Shown: positions 25,973-34,582, numbered from the stretch's first letter. The stretch: 64,000 nt of DNA from CADEED01 sp043747835 (GCA_043747835.1 JAYTOK010000053.1:1-64000), one strand, 5' to 3'. Numbers and translations are program-made. The notes: generated by a model from the letters alone, not told the origin.

Positions 25973-27397
25973 TCAGCCGTTGTAGGCGCGTTCGCCGTGC
26001 GAGACGGTGTCGAGTCCCTCGCGCTCCTGTTCCTCATTCACACGCAGACCGATCGTCAGATCGATGAGCTTGAACGCGACCAGGGAGACGAGACCCGACC
26101 AGAGCAGCGTGACGCCGACGCCCCAGAGCTGCGACTTCACGTGGGTCCACATGTCGTACATCGCCGGATCCGGGTAGGCATTCGCCACGTAGTCGTACAC
26201 GTCGGTGCCGCCCAGCGCGGGGTCGTTGAACACGCCCGTGAGGATCGCGCCGACGATGCCGCCGACGCAGTGCACGCCGAACACGTCGAGCGAATCGTCG
26301 TAGCCCAGCATCTTCTTCAGGCCCGAGACGGCCCAGAGGCAGACGAGAGCGGCGATGAAGCCGATCGCGATCGAGCCCATCGTTCCGACCCAGCCGCAAG
26401 CCGGCGTGATCGCGACGAGACCGGCGACGGCGCCCGAGGCGGCACCGAGAATCGTCGGCGAACCCTTGATGATCCACTCACCGAAGATCCACGCGAGTGT
26501 CGCAGCGGCGGTAGCGAGCAGCGTGTTCGTGAACACCAGCGTCGCGAAGCCGTTCGCTTCGAGGTTCGAACCGACGTTGAAGCCGAACCAGCCAACCCAC
26601 AGCAGCGCGGCGCCGATCATGACCATGGGCAGGTTGTGCGGCGGCAATGCCGTCGTGCCGTAGCCGATGCGCTTGCCGACCAGGATGCAACCGACGAGAC
26701 CCGCGATGCCGGCGTTGATGTGCACTACGGTGCCGCCCGCGAAGTCGAGAGCTCCCTTGTTGAAGAGGAAGCCTGCGTTGACGTTCGCTGCCGCGCCCGC
26801 TTCCGCGGTGGTGAAGGCATCCGGACCCGACCAGAACCAGACCATGTGCGCGAGCGGGTAGTAGGCGAAGGTCAGCCAGATGATCACGAAGAGCAGGATC
26901 GCTCCGAACTTCACGCGCTCGGCGAAGGCGCCGACGATGAGTCCCGGGGTGATCGCGGCGAACGTCGCCTGGAAGCAGAAGAAGCCCAGCTCAGGAATGT
27001 TCGTCGCCTTGCTGAAGGTGGCGGTGACCGAGTCGCCGGTCATGCCCTTCAGGAACATCTTGCTGAACCCGCCGAAGAAGGCATTGCTCTCGGTGAACGC
27101 GATGCTGTAACCGTAGATCGCGAACATCAGCACGCCCACGCAGAAGACGATCATCACCTGCATGAGCAGGGACAACACGTTCTTGCTGCGGACCATGCCG
27201 CCGTAGAACAGCGCGAGACCCGGGATGGTCATGAGAATGACCAGTACGGTGCTCGTCATGAGCCATGAGACGTCGCCCTTGTTGGGCGGCGGCGGCGCGT
27301 CTTGCGCGAACACCAGCGCGGGCAACAACATCAGCAGCGCTGCGCCGAGACCGCGCATCAGGCTGCCACCCTTCGTTCTCTTCTTATCTAAGTGCAT
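25973..27397 (-). CDS. amtB: Ammonium transporter AmtB
   Basis: 474 residues from the ATG at 27397; ATG 27358 (MRGLGAALLML) gives a cleaner signal peptide and may be the true start. Eleven helices follow the signal. Landmarks: GLALFYGGMVRSKN, the pore region with AAITPGLIVGAFAERV, twin-His histidine in GTVVHINAG and the later FGVHCVGGIVG. Conducts ammonium into the cell and is blocked by GlnK binding. It lies 20 bases downstream of glnK, the standard order. Confidence 0.96.
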   Translation of the reverse strand: MHLDKKRTKGGSLMRGLGAALLMLLPALVFAQDAPPPPNKGDVSWLMTSTVLVILMTIPGLALFYGGMVRSKNVLSLLMQVMIVFCVGVLMFAIYGYSIAFTESNAFFGGFSKMFLKGMTGDSVTATFSKATNIPELGFFCFQATFAAITPGLIVGAFAERVKFGAILLFVIIWLTFAYYPLAHMVWFWSGPDAFTTAEAGAAANVNAGFLFNKGALDFAGGTVVHINAGIAGLVGCILVGKRIGYGTTALPPHNLPMVMIGAALLWVGWFGFNVGSNLEANGFATLVFTNTLLATAAATLAWIFGEWIIKGSPTILGAASGAVAGLVAITPACGWVGTMGSIAIGFIAALVCLWAVSGLKKMLGYDDSLDVFGVHCVGGIVGAILTGVFNDPALGGTDVYDYVANAYPDPAMYDMWTHVKSQLWGVGVTLLWSGLVSLVAFKLIDLTIGLRVNEEQEREGLDTVSHGERAYNG

Positions 27398-27417
27398 GCT
27401 TGCTCCTCAACGACATC

Positions 27418-27756
27418 TCAGGCTGCCGCCGCGCCGGATTCACGCGTGCGTATCCGCACGGCTTCACCGACTGGCGCCAGGAAAATCTTGCCGTCACCGG
27501 TTTTTCCGGTGCGGCACACATTGCTGATGGCTTCGACGACGGCCTCGGCCGAGGTGTCGTCCAGAACGATTTCGACGCGCAGCTTCGGTACGAACTCGAT
27601 GCTGTATTCGGCGCCGCGGAAGTGTTCCGTGTGGCCGCGCTGCCTGCCGTAACCCGTCACTTCCGTGACCGTGATCCCCTGCACGCCGAGACGCGCGACG
27701 GCCATTTGCAGGTCGTCGAGTTTCCACGGTCGAATGATGGCAGTGATCATTTTCAT
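27418..27756 (-). CDS. glnK: PII signal protein GlnK
   Basis: 112 residues. Trimeric PII protein that senses ATP/ADP, 2-oxoglutarate and nitrogen status. The T-loop GHTEHFRGAEYSIEF carries the uridylylated Tyr51, and the GDGKIFLAPV and VRIRTRE segments are the family signatures. Linkage to amtB marks it as the GlnK type. A sigma-54 promoter stands about 90 bases upstream. Confidence 0.96.
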   Translation of the reverse strand: MKMITAIIRPWKLDDLQMAVARLGVQGITVTEVTGYGRQRGHTEHFRGAEYSIEFVPKLRVEIVLDDTSAEAVVEAISNVCRTGKTGDGKIFLAPVGEAVRIRTRESGAAAA

Positions 27757-27843
27757 CGCTTTGGCGTCGATATCCGATGGATCGCGCGGTTCGGCCGCGC
27801 GTATCCTCCCTATCAGTCAGGTGTTCTTGGCCTGTGTTCGAAG

Positions 27844-27859
27844 TGCAGGTTCCATGCCA
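27844..27859 (-). promoter_or_regulatory. Sigma-54 promoter of glnK-amtB
   Basis: On the minus strand TGGCATGGAACCTGCA fits the -24/-12 consensus TGGCAC-N5-TTGCA: GG and GC are exactly ten bases apart. The expected start lies about 12 bases further on, giving a leader of about 75-80 bases before glnK. This fits nitrogen control by NtrC in other proteobacteria; no clear NtrC site was identified by eye. Confidence 0.7.
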
Positions 27860-27917
27860 GCCCTCAGGCGGGCGCGAAGGGGCCGCTGCGGCGCGAACCA
27901 AGGTGTGACATTCGCCT

Positions 27918-27946
27918 GTCCGCCCCAAATCGGGGCGGACGTTTTG
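27918..27946. repeat. Hairpin in glnK-ubiK divergent gap
   Basis: GTCCGCCCC (27918-27926) pairs with GGGGCGGAC (27932-27940), followed by GTTTTGGG on the plus strand. It lies between the divergent glnK and ubiK genes, so it would not be a normal gene-end terminator. It may be a REP-like element or an attenuator in the ubiK leader. Confidence 0.5.
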
Positions 27947-27998
27947 GGCTCGCCGCAAAACGGGGCAAAGAACGGCAAACTTGTTAGGAGAGCCGCTG

Positions 27999-28265
27999 GT
28001 GGAGATGCCGAAAGTCGAAGAGCTGCTGCGCAGCCTGGTGCAGGGATTGCCCCCGGGGTTCGCCGCGGGTGCCGGCGGCCTGCGCGAAGACATCGAGAAC
28101 AACTTTCGCGCGGTGCTGCGCGCGAATTTGACGAAACTCGACCTTGCCGGACGCGACGAATTCGATGCGCAGCGCAAGGTGCTCGAACGCACTCGCGCGC
28201 GACTCGAGGAACTGGAAAAACGCGTCGCGCAACTCGAAGCGCGCTCGGGAACAGCGGCTCGCTAG
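27999..28265 (+). CDS. ubiK: UbiK (BMFP family) ubiquinone biosynthesis accessory factor
   Basis: 88 residues from GTG 27999, which has AGGAG about 8 bases upstream; an ATG two codons later is also possible. N-terminal amphipathic region VEELLRSLVQGLPPG, then a C-terminal coiled coil DEFDAQRKVLERTRARLEEL. In E. coli UbiK binds UbiJ and supports aerobic coenzyme Q synthesis. The gene commonly sits next to comM and glnK in gammaproteobacteria. Confidence 0.88.
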   Translation: MEMPKVEELLRSLVQGLPPGFAAGAGGLREDIENNFRAVLRANLTKLDLAGRDEFDAQRKVLERTRARLEELEKRVAQLEARSGTAAR

Positions 28266-28317
28266 CAGCGAACTCGGAACGTCGTACCCAAGGAAGGGGG
28301 TAGGCCATGGATCGGTC

Positions 28318-29868
28318 ATGGGGATAGCCTGCGTTGCGAGTCGCGCGCAGATCGGAATGAGCGCGCCGCGAGTCGCGGTCGAGGTGCACCTCGGCGGCGG
28401 CCTGCCGAATTTTTCAATCGTCGGTCTGCCCGCCACCGCGGTCAAAGAAAGCAAGGATCGCGTGCGCGCGGCGCTCGTGAACTCCGGGTTCGAATTTCCC
28501 GCGGGCCGCATCACCGTGAATCTCTCGCCCGCGGATTTGCCGAAGGAAGGCTGCCGCTACGACCTCCCGATCGCGCTCGGCATCGTGCTCGCGTCGAACC
28601 AGATCAAGGTGCCGGATGCGCAGCTCGCGGGCTGCGAGTTCTATGGCGAGCTCGGACTCGCCGGAGAGCTGCGGCCGATCAGAGGTGTGCTGCTCGCCGC
28701 CGCGCATGCGGCGCGCGAATCGCGCTCGATCGTAGTCCCCTCGGCCAACGTCACCGAAGCGCGTTTCGCCGCGCCGCGGTCGACTTGCGGCGCGGCAACC
28801 TTGTTAGCCGTGTGCGAGCTCGCGATCTCGGGAGTGCGCGGAGAACTGGCGGATGCCGTCGACGATCCGGAACTCCCGGCGCGTCCCCGCGAGCTGGATC
28901 TTTCGGATGTTCGAGGACAGGCGGCGGCGAAACGCGCGCTCGTGATCGCGGCCGCCGGCGGCCACAGCCTGCTGTTCGTGGGTCCGCCCGGCGCCGGTAA
29001 GAGCATGCTCTCGCAACGTCTGCCGGGATTGCTGCCGCCGCTCGCGGGCGACGAAGCTCTCGACGTCGCGGCCATCGCGTCGGTGAGCACGCGCGGGTTC
29101 GCGGTGACCGACTACGCTCGCCGGCCGTTCCGCGCACCACACCACACCGCCTCGGCGAGCGCGATCATCGGCGGCGGTCCGCAGGCGCGGCCCGGCGAGG
29201 TGAGCCTCGCGCATCGCGGCGTCCTTTTCCTCGACGAGCTTCCGGAGTTCAATCGCAGCGTGCTCGAATCGCTGCGCGAGCCGCTCGAATCGGGGGTCGT
29301 CGCCATCTCGCGCGCCGCGCGTCAGGTGGAATACCCCGCGCGCTTCCAGCTCGTCGCCGCGATGAACCCATGTCCCTGCGGATACCTCGGCGAATCGACG
29401 GCAAACTGCCGGTGCGCGCCTCCCGAAATCGCGCGCTACCGCGCGCGCATCTCCGGCCCGCTACTCGATCGCATCGACCTGCGCGTCGCGGTTCCCGCGG
29501 TCAGCAGCGAGGAGTTGCTCGACGAGAACGCGCCGGAATCGGTGACGTCGGCGCAAGCCGCCGCGCGGGTGCGAGCCGCGCGCGAGTTGCAGCTCGCGCG
29601 CGCGTCGAAGTTGAACTGCGATCTCACGGGCAAGGAGATCCAGAAGTTCTGCCGAATAGATCGCGTGGGGAGACAGTTGCTGGCGGGCGCGCGGGAGAAG
29701 CTCGCCCTGTCCGCGCGCGGCGTGCATCGGGTGTTGCGCGTGGCGCGGACGATTGCGGATCTCGAGTCGACCGATCCCGAAACGGTGAAGACGAAGGACG
29801 GCGCGGCAATCGCGATCTCGATGACGCATCTCGCCGAAGCGCTGCAGCTGCGGCGTGCCATCGACTGA
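28318..29868 (+). CDS. comM: ComM/YifB family Mg-chelatase-like AAA+ ATPase
   Basis: 516 residues from the ATG at 28318. N-terminal Lon-like domain (RVAVEVHLGGGLPNFSIVGL), central AAA+ with Walker A VGPPGAGKSM and Walker B VLFLDELPEF, FRAPHHT, and a Cys-rich CPCGYLG with CRC, then C-terminal domain. Related proteins (ComM) act as hexameric helicases that extend branch migration during natural transformation. Its presence alone does not prove competence. Confidence 0.93.
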   Translation: MGIACVASRAQIGMSAPRVAVEVHLGGGLPNFSIVGLPATAVKESKDRVRAALVNSGFEFPAGRITVNLSPADLPKEGCRYDLPIALGIVLASNQIKVPDAQLAGCEFYGELGLAGELRPIRGVLLAAAHAARESRSIVVPSANVTEARFAAPRSTCGAATLLAVCELAISGVRGELADAVDDPELPARPRELDLSDVRGQAAAKRALVIAAAGGHSLLFVGPPGAGKSMLSQRLPGLLPPLAGDEALDVAAIASVSTRGFAVTDYARRPFRAPHHTASASAIIGGGPQARPGEVSLAHRGVLFLDELPEFNRSVLESLREPLESGVVAISRAARQVEYPARFQLVAAMNPCPCGYLGESTANCRCAPPEIARYRARISGPLLDRIDLRVAVPAVSSEELLDENAPESVTSAQAAARVRAARELQLARASKLNCDLTGKEIQKFCRIDRVGRQLLAGAREKLALSARGVHRVLRVARTIADLESTDPETVKTKDGAAIAISMTHLAEALQLRRAID

Positions 29869-29895
29869 CGACAGAACGAGAAATCGCCGGGGCGG

Positions 29896-29932
29896 GAAAC
29901 GAAACGGGCCCGATGGTTTCCCACGGGCCCGT
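29896..29932 (-). terminator. Hairpin between comM and cytochrome gene
   Basis: ACGGGCCC (29904-29911) pairs with GGGCCCGT (29925-29932). On the minus strand the stem is followed by TTTCGTTTCCC, so it probably terminates the cytochrome c5 transcript. It also lies downstream of comM on the other strand. Confidence 0.6.
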
Positions 29933-29960
29933 CAGTTGCCTGCGGCGGTGGCCGCGGCGA

Positions 29961-30470
29961 TTACTTGTTCAGATCGACGATGTGATCGACAGCTTGCTTG
30001 ATGAGGTCATCCGGCCAGGAGGCTTGGCCGCCTTTCGCCGGCATGACTCCCGCCTTGCCGTTGAAGCCCTCGATCGCATGCTTGTAGAGCGTCGCCTTGC
30101 CCTGCGCGATGCGTGGACCCCAGGCGGCTTTGTCGCCGACCTTCGGTGCGCCGGCGATGCCGACACCGTGACAGATCACGCATCCTGTGTCGTAAGCCGC
30201 CGTGCCGTCGACGGGCAGCGTGACTTCGATGTCCGGGCCCGTGGACTGGATGGCCAGCGCAGAGTTGTCCTGGCCGGCGACGGCCACCGAACCGACGGGC
30301 CTCAGCCGGTCTTCGACACCGGAGACGTAACGCGGGTCGGTCGTCACCTGCGCGAGCTGATGCTCCTCGCCGACGTGCCGCGCGAACGCGAACAGCCCCA
30401 GTGTCACGGCAAACAAGATGCCGAGAACGAGGCTGAAATTATTGAAGAAATGCGAGTCCTGTTTGCTCAT
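29961..30470 (-). CDS. Membrane-anchored cytochrome c5-type protein
   Basis: 169 residues. An N-terminal membrane helix (about 10-30), then a linker to about 90, and one c-type haem domain: CVICH as haem attachment and Met in GVMPAKGG as the sixth ligand. The spacing and the PAKGG motif match class I cytochrome c5 proteins, periplasmic electron carriers to oxidases. It is preceded by tRNA-Arg on the same strand. Confidence 0.9.
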   Translation of the reverse strand: MSKQDSHFFNNFSLVLGILFAVTLGLFAFARHVGEEHQLAQVTTDPRYVSGVEDRLRPVGSVAVAGQDNSALAIQSTGPDIEVTLPVDGTAAYDTGCVICHGVGIAGAPKVGDKAAWGPRIAQGKATLYKHAIEGFNGKAGVMPAKGGQASWPDDLIKQAVDHIVDLNK

Positions 30471-30508
30471 GGGCGCGAAGTATATCTGTGAGTCGTTGCA
30501 AAGTAATT

Positions 30509-30585
30509 TGGCGCGCCCGACTGGATTCGAACCAGTGACCCCTGCCTTCGGAGGGCAGTACTCTATCCAGCTGAGCTACGGGCGC
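30509..30585 (-). tRNA. tRNA-Arg (anticodon CCG)
   Basis: The minus strand folds into a complete cloverleaf: acceptor GCGCCCG/CGGGCGC, D-stem GCTC/GAGT, anticodon stem CTGCC/GGCAG with loop CTCCGAA, T-stem ACTGG/CCAGT with TTCGAAT. CCA is encoded. The anticodon CCG (30549-30551) reads CGG, a frequent arginine codon in this GC-rich genome. Confidence 0.97.
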
Positions 30586-30606
30586 GGGGGCGGCGATTCT
30601 AGCCGT

Positions 30607-31578
30607 TTAGAGCCAGCCTTTGCGCTTGAAGAACACGAACGGCCCGATCGCCGAGGCGAGCATCAGACCCATGGCCGCCCAGAAGCCCCAGGTCTCATCC
30701 AGCCAGGGCAATTTCGAGAAATTCATGCCGAAAACCGCGCCGATGACGGACGGCGGGAGCAGGAAGACGGTGACGACCGAGAAGATCTTGAGGATGTTGT
30801 TCTGGTCGATGTTGATGAGGCCCAGGGTCGCATCGAGGATGAACGAGACCTTGGTTCCCAGGAACGACGCGTGGTCGCTCATGGCCATTACGTCGCGCGT
30901 CAGCGTGCGGAAGCGCCCGCGCACTTCCTGGGTCATCGGCACGGACGTGCTCTGCTGAACGAAGGTCAACAGCCGGCCCAGACTCACGAGCGACTCACGG
31001 GATTTCGAGATGAGCTCGCCGTTCTGGCCGAGCCGCTCGAGGATCTTGCGGAAGTCCCGCATTGCGCCGCGCTTGCGCGACACGTTGAAAACTTCGGCCG
31101 ATGCGCCGTCGAGATCCGTCGCGACGCGTTCGATCACGTCGGCAACCCGATTGACGATCGCCTCGACGAGACCCGCAAGCACCGCGGGTGGCGTGTTGCA
31201 TGACGTGGGATGGCGCTCGGCGTAGGAGATGAAGCGCCGGAACGGCAGCGGGTCGACGTAGCGGTTGGAGACGAGTTTGGTCGCCGAGAGGATGAAGGTG
31301 ATCTGCGTGCTTTCGGGCAGGTCGGAATCGAGCTTCGTGACGACGGTCGCCGTCATGTAGAGCGCGCCGTCTTCTTCGTAGAGACGGTTCGACGCCTCGA
31401 TTTCGCGCATCTCGTCGCGCGTGGGGACGTCGATCGAGAGAAAACTCTCGACCTGTTTTTCCTCGCTCGGCGTCGGTTCGACGAGGTCGAGCCAGATCGC
31501 TTCGGGTGGAATCAGTGCGCCTGCGCGCAGCTCGAATCGAGCGAGACCCTGTGGCTGCGGTACGAAGGCGCTCAGCAT
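30607..31578 (-). CDS. corA: CorA family magnesium transporter
   Basis: 323 residues. Long cytoplasmic N-terminal domain with a helical stalk and two C-terminal membrane helices. The pore signature GMNF follows the first helix (PPSVIGAVFGMNFSKLPWL), and the tail is basic (FFKRKGWL). Homopentameric channel for Mg, also Co and Ni. Monocistronic between dsbA and tRNA-Arg. Confidence 0.93.
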   Translation of the reverse strand: MLSAFVPQPQGLARFELRAGALIPPEAIWLDLVEPTPSEEKQVESFLSIDVPTRDEMREIEASNRLYEEDGALYMTATVVTKLDSDLPESTQITFILSATKLVSNRYVDPLPFRRFISYAERHPTSCNTPPAVLAGLVEAIVNRVADVIERVATDLDGASAEVFNVSRKRGAMRDFRKILERLGQNGELISKSRESLVSLGRLLTFVQQSTSVPMTQEVRGRFRTLTRDVMAMSDHASFLGTKVSFILDATLGLINIDQNNILKIFSVVTVFLLPPSVIGAVFGMNFSKLPWLDETWGFWAAMGLMLASAIGPFVFFKRKGWL

Positions 31579-31608
31579 CTCGGGTGAGCCGATGCGTCGC
31601 GAGCGACG

Positions 31609-32286
31609 CTATCGGCCCTTCTCGCTGGCCGCGAGATCGTTGATCAGGTTCAACAGCTGCGGAATTCCGCCCGCCAGACTGACGCCGGTCGAATACTTAC
31701 CGTTCACGATGATGACGGGCACGCTGGCGACCTGGTACGCCTGCGTGAGAGTTTCGGCGCGGCGCAGCTGTGTCGCGACCGTCATCGAGTCGTAGGCCGC
31801 GTTGAAGTCTTTCGTGGTCACGCCGTTGTCGGCCATGAATTTCTGATGCATCTCGCGCGTGGCGACTTCATTGGGCGACGCGAGCATCTGGCCGCCTTCG
31901 TGGATCGCGGCGAATACCTTCGCGTGCAGGTCATCGCGCTTGAGCGCGCGCAGCGTGTAGAAGAGCTTCGCGTGCTGAGCGTGCGCCGGGCCCCACATCA
32001 CGGGCATGCGCGTGAATTCGACGTACTCCGGCTTGCCGGCATTCCAGCTCTCGAGCGCCGGATCGAGCGCAAAGCAGTGACCGCAGCCGTACCAGAAGAT
32101 TTCGAGGACTTCGACCTTGCCCTTGGCGGCGGTCGGCGCCTGCGGCACCTCGAGCTGCGTGTAGTTAGTACCCGGCTGCCACTTGGCGGGCACCTCGCCG
32201 GTGCGCGCGCAGGCATCGAGGGATGCGAAGCTCAGGAGTGCAGCTGCGACGAGCGCGCTGCCGAAAGCGATGGGGCGGCTCGTCAT
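31609..32286 (-). CDS. dsbA: Periplasmic thiol:disulfide oxidoreductase DsbA
   Basis: 225 residues from the ATG at 32286, where the signal peptide starts (MTSRPIAFGSALVAAALLSF). Thioredoxin fold with helical insert; active site FWYGCGHCFAL (CGHC rather than E. coli CPHC) and cis-Pro loop VASVPVIIVNGKY. Oxidises cysteine pairs in exported proteins and is reoxidised by DsbB. Pairing with cytochrome c4 and engB is conserved in related gammaproteobacteria. Confidence 0.93.
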   Translation of the reverse strand: MTSRPIAFGSALVAAALLSFASLDACARTGEVPAKWQPGTNYTQLEVPQAPTAAKGKVEVLEIFWYGCGHCFALDPALESWNAGKPEYVEFTRMPVMWGPAHAQHAKLFYTLRALKRDDLHAKVFAAIHEGGQMLASPNEVATREMHQKFMADNGVTTKDFNAAYDSMTVATQLRRAETLTQAYQVASVPVIIVNGKYSTGVSLAGGIPQLLNLINDLAASEKGR

Positions 32287-32297
32287 TGCCGGTGTTC

Positions 32298-32963
32298 TCA
32301 GCGAAGGCCCTGGAGATAGGACGCGAGGTTGCGGATGTCTTCGGGCGAGAGGCGCGAAGCAATCGTCGACATCATCACGCTGTTCGCCGTCGTGTTGACC
32401 TTCGCCGGATCGGTCGGGTCGCGGTAACGATTCTGCGTGAGGTAATCCTGCAGTTGTTTCACCGTATAGCTGGAGTGCTGCGCGCGCAGCGCCGGGTACC
32501 CTGAGCCTGGATTGCCCTGCGCGGCGGGGCCGTGACAGGCCGTGCACGCGGGAATCTGTCGCGTCGCATCGCCCGAGGTGTACAGCGCTTCGCCCGCCTT
32601 CCAGAACGACGGATCCGCCTCGAGACCCGCGGGAGTCTGCGCGGCGTAATAGGCGGCGACGTCGGCGAAATCCTGCTCGGAGAGCGGATCGATGAAGCTC
32701 TGCATCACCGGGTTGTTGCGCTTCTTCGCCTTGAACAGCGCGAGCTGCTGGCGGAGGTAGGCCGCGTTCTGGCCGGCGAGATTCGGCTGCGCCGGGACGG
32801 TGCTGTTGCCCTTCTCTCCGTGGCAGCCCTGGCAGGACATGGCGATCTTGGCGCCCGCTTCGGGCGAGCCCACGACGGGGTCCGCGGCGAAGGCGAACGG
32901 CATGCCTGCGGCCAGCGCGAAAACGGCGGCGGCGGCTTTCACGGAAAATCTGCTCTCAATCAT
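32298..32963 (-). CDS. Dihaem cytochrome c4
   Basis: 221 residues from the ATG at 32963. Signal peptide to AFAAD. Two similar cytochrome c domains with haem sites CQGCH and CTACH; Met ligands are probably in NNPVMQSF and NSVMMSTI. Periplasmic electron carrier, usually to cbb3 or caa3 oxidases. It lies 11 bases before dsbA and is divergent from engB, with only 46 bases between them for two promoters. Confidence 0.93.
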   Translation of the reverse strand: MIESRFSVKAAAAVFALAAGMPFAFAADPVVGSPEAGAKIAMSCQGCHGEKGNSTVPAQPNLAGQNAAYLRQQLALFKAKKRNNPVMQSFIDPLSEQDFADVAAYYAAQTPAGLEADPSFWKAGEALYTSGDATRQIPACTACHGPAAQGNPGSGYPALRAQHSSYTVKQLQDYLTQNRYRDPTDPAKVNTTANSVMMSTIASRLSPEDIRNLASYLQGLR

Positions 32964-33009
32964 GGTCTTGCGGGCTCCCAGGAAGGCGGCGAATTGTACA
33001 CTACGCCCC

Positions 33010-33591
33010 GTGCAATTCCCCAAGCTGCGCTTCCTGCTCTCAGTCGCCGGTTTCGACCAGTTTCCCGAGGACAGCGGCCGAGAAGTCGCCTTCGCCGGAC
33101 GGTCGAATGCCGGCAAGTCGAGTGCCATCAACTCCGTTCTCGCGCGCGCCGGTCTCGCGCGGACGAGCAAGACCCCGGGCCGGACCAAACTACTCAACTT
33201 CTTCGAGGTCGAGCCGGGACGGCGAATCATCGATCTGCCCGGCTATGGCTACGCCGCCGCTTCACCCGTCGAAAAGGCCCAATGGGTGGGGCTCATCGAT
33301 TCGCTGCCGTCGCGCGAGAGCCTGGTCGGGCTCTTTCTCATCGTGGATATCCGCCGCGGAGTTGGTGACGTCGACATGCAGCTCGTGGAATGGGCGGCGG
33401 ACGCGGGTTGGCAGGTCCACGTGCTTCTCGCGAAGGCCGACAAGTTGAATCAGCGCGATCGGGCGGCGACCCTGAAAGATGCCGAGTCAAAGCTGCCGGC
33501 CGGGATGACGGCCCAGATCTTTTCGGCGCGCGAGAAGATCGGCGTCGAATCCGCGCAGAAGCGCCTCGTCGGAATGCTCTCCGACTCTTAA
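33010..33591 (+). CDS. engB: Ribosome biogenesis GTPase EngB (YsxC/YihA)
   Basis: 193 residues from GTG 33010; no strong ribosome site precedes it. GTPase motifs G1 FAGRSNAGKSS, G2 TPGRT, G3 DLPGYGYA, G4 LAKADKL and G5 FSARE. Needed for large ribosomal subunit assembly in other bacteria. Convergent with the proposed small RNA and close to polA, as in E. coli (yihA-spf-polA). Confidence 0.95.
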   Translation: MQFPKLRFLLSVAGFDQFPEDSGREVAFAGRSNAGKSSAINSVLARAGLARTSKTPGRTKLLNFFEVEPGRRIIDLPGYGYAAASPVEKAQWVGLIDSLPSRESLVGLFLIVDIRRGVGDVDMQLVEWAADAGWQVHVLLAKADKLNQRDRAATLKDAESKLPAGMTAQIFSAREKIGVESAQKRLVGMLSDS

Positions 33592-33648
33592 TAGAGTTGA
33601 TGTTCGGTGACGCTTCGTCGCCGCTTTCCGACGTGGGCGGTAGCCCTG

Positions 33649-33792
33649 AAAAAGAAAGCCCCGGTGGTAAACCACCGGGGCCAGACTAACCCGGCACAGG
33701 TCTCGTGAACCGGGTCAACCCGCTCAGGGAGGGAAGCGGGGAGCGTTTTTAGGCGCTCGCAATGTGAGACACGGGGCCCCTCCCGAAGGTTC
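33649..33792 (-). ncRNA. Candidate small RNA in the Spot 42/ErsA position
   Basis: The 264-base gap between engB and the outer-membrane protein gene holds four hairpins: 33741-33758, 33719-33740, 33689-33715 and a perfect 10-bp stem at 33658-33681. On the minus strand the last stem is followed by TTTCTTTTT, an excellent intrinsic terminator. A TATAAA box at 33798-33803 (minus) would start transcription near 33790, though its -35 box is weak. No coding frame fits. In E. coli Spot 42 and in Pseudomonas ErsA lie between polA and engB, transcribed in the polA direction, as here. Confidence 0.55.
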
Positions 33793-33855
33793 CGAAATTT
33801 ATAAAAAACTTTCGCACGAAATCATGTGGTTATGACGCGACCTGTGGTGCAAACG

Positions 33856-34407
33856 CTACAGGAACGTGTACGTGAAGCTCAGCGAGACCGTGTCGATATC
33901 GGCGTCGAGCTCGTTGATGTCGAAGAGCTCGGTGCTGAAGCGCTCGTACTCCGCCCGCACGCCGATGCTGCCGAAGTGCACGCCGACGCCGACGCCGTAA
34001 GTTGGTTCCCAACCGTCATCCGAATCCGTGACGAAGCCGTCGTCGATATCGATTTTCGCGTTGAATCTCGCGACGCCGAGGCGCGCATAGACGTCGACGA
34101 CGCCGAATTCCGCCATCGCCAGCGCAGACAGGGTGATCGCGCTCGTGTCGAGCTGGATGCCGTCCTCGTCGACGCTGCCCAGATCGATGTAGTTCGCCTC
34201 GACCGCGAGCCAGTCGAGCGGGCGGAACCCGGCGATCACCTTGAAGCTGTTGTCGTCGAGTTCACCGTCCGTGTCGCCCAGGTCGAAGTCCGTCTGGGTT
34301 ACGCCGGCTCCGAGATAAAAGCCGTTGTCGGCGGCTTGCGCATTCGGCGCGGCGGCGATGAGTGCAAGGGTGCCGAGCGATGCGAGCGCGGCGAACTTCA
34401 TGTTCAT
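33856..34407 (-). CDS. Outer-membrane beta-barrel protein
   Basis: 183 residues. Signal peptide to AQAAD, then eight likely amphipathic strands (GFYLGAGVTQTDFDLG, FKVIAGFRPLDWLAVEANYI, VDVYARLGVARFNAKID, YGVGVGVHFGSIGVRAEYE) and a terminal FTYTFL. This is the OmpA-type/porin-family small barrel pattern. Very acidic loops. It may be a target of the adjacent small RNA, since such RNAs often control outer-membrane proteins (inference). Confidence 0.85.
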   Translation of the reverse strand: MNMKFAALASLGTLALIAAAPNAQAADNGFYLGAGVTQTDFDLGDTDGELDDNSFKVIAGFRPLDWLAVEANYIDLGSVDEDGIQLDTSAITLSALAMAEFGVVDVYARLGVARFNAKIDIDDGFVTDSDDGWEPTYGVGVGVHFGSIGVRAEYERFSTELFDINELDADIDTVSLSFTYTFL

Positions 34408-34520
34408 GTGAGACCTCTCCTACGGTGGTTAGGACTGTGGATGCGGATTAGAGACGGAAACGCATTAACGGTTCCTGAACCGCGTTCGCATTTTGACCTG
34501 CGGCAAGCCAAAACACGCAA

Positions 34521-34575
34521 TTGTCGGCGGCCGCCGACAAACAAACCCTGTTAGGGGTACCGCCGGTATCGGCGG
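34521..34575. terminator. Two hairpins after polA
   Basis: CCGCCG/CGGCGG at 34560-34575 begins 8 bases after the polA stop on the minus strand. A 20-base perfect palindrome TTGTCGGCGGCCGCCGACAA lies at 34521-34540. Neither has a strong U-tract, so they may terminate polA or act as 3' stabilisers. Confidence 0.45.
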
Positions 34576-34582
34576 ATGCTAC

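Noticed and set aside
27861..27998. NtrC binding site upstream of the glnK sigma-54 promoter
   Set aside because: No convincing GCAC-N-GTGC type palindrome found by eye; only a GC-rich hairpin is present.
29961..30470. Cytochrome gene as a cbb3 oxidase subunit
   Set aside because: Single haem site, cytochrome c5-like spacing and no oxidase genes nearby.
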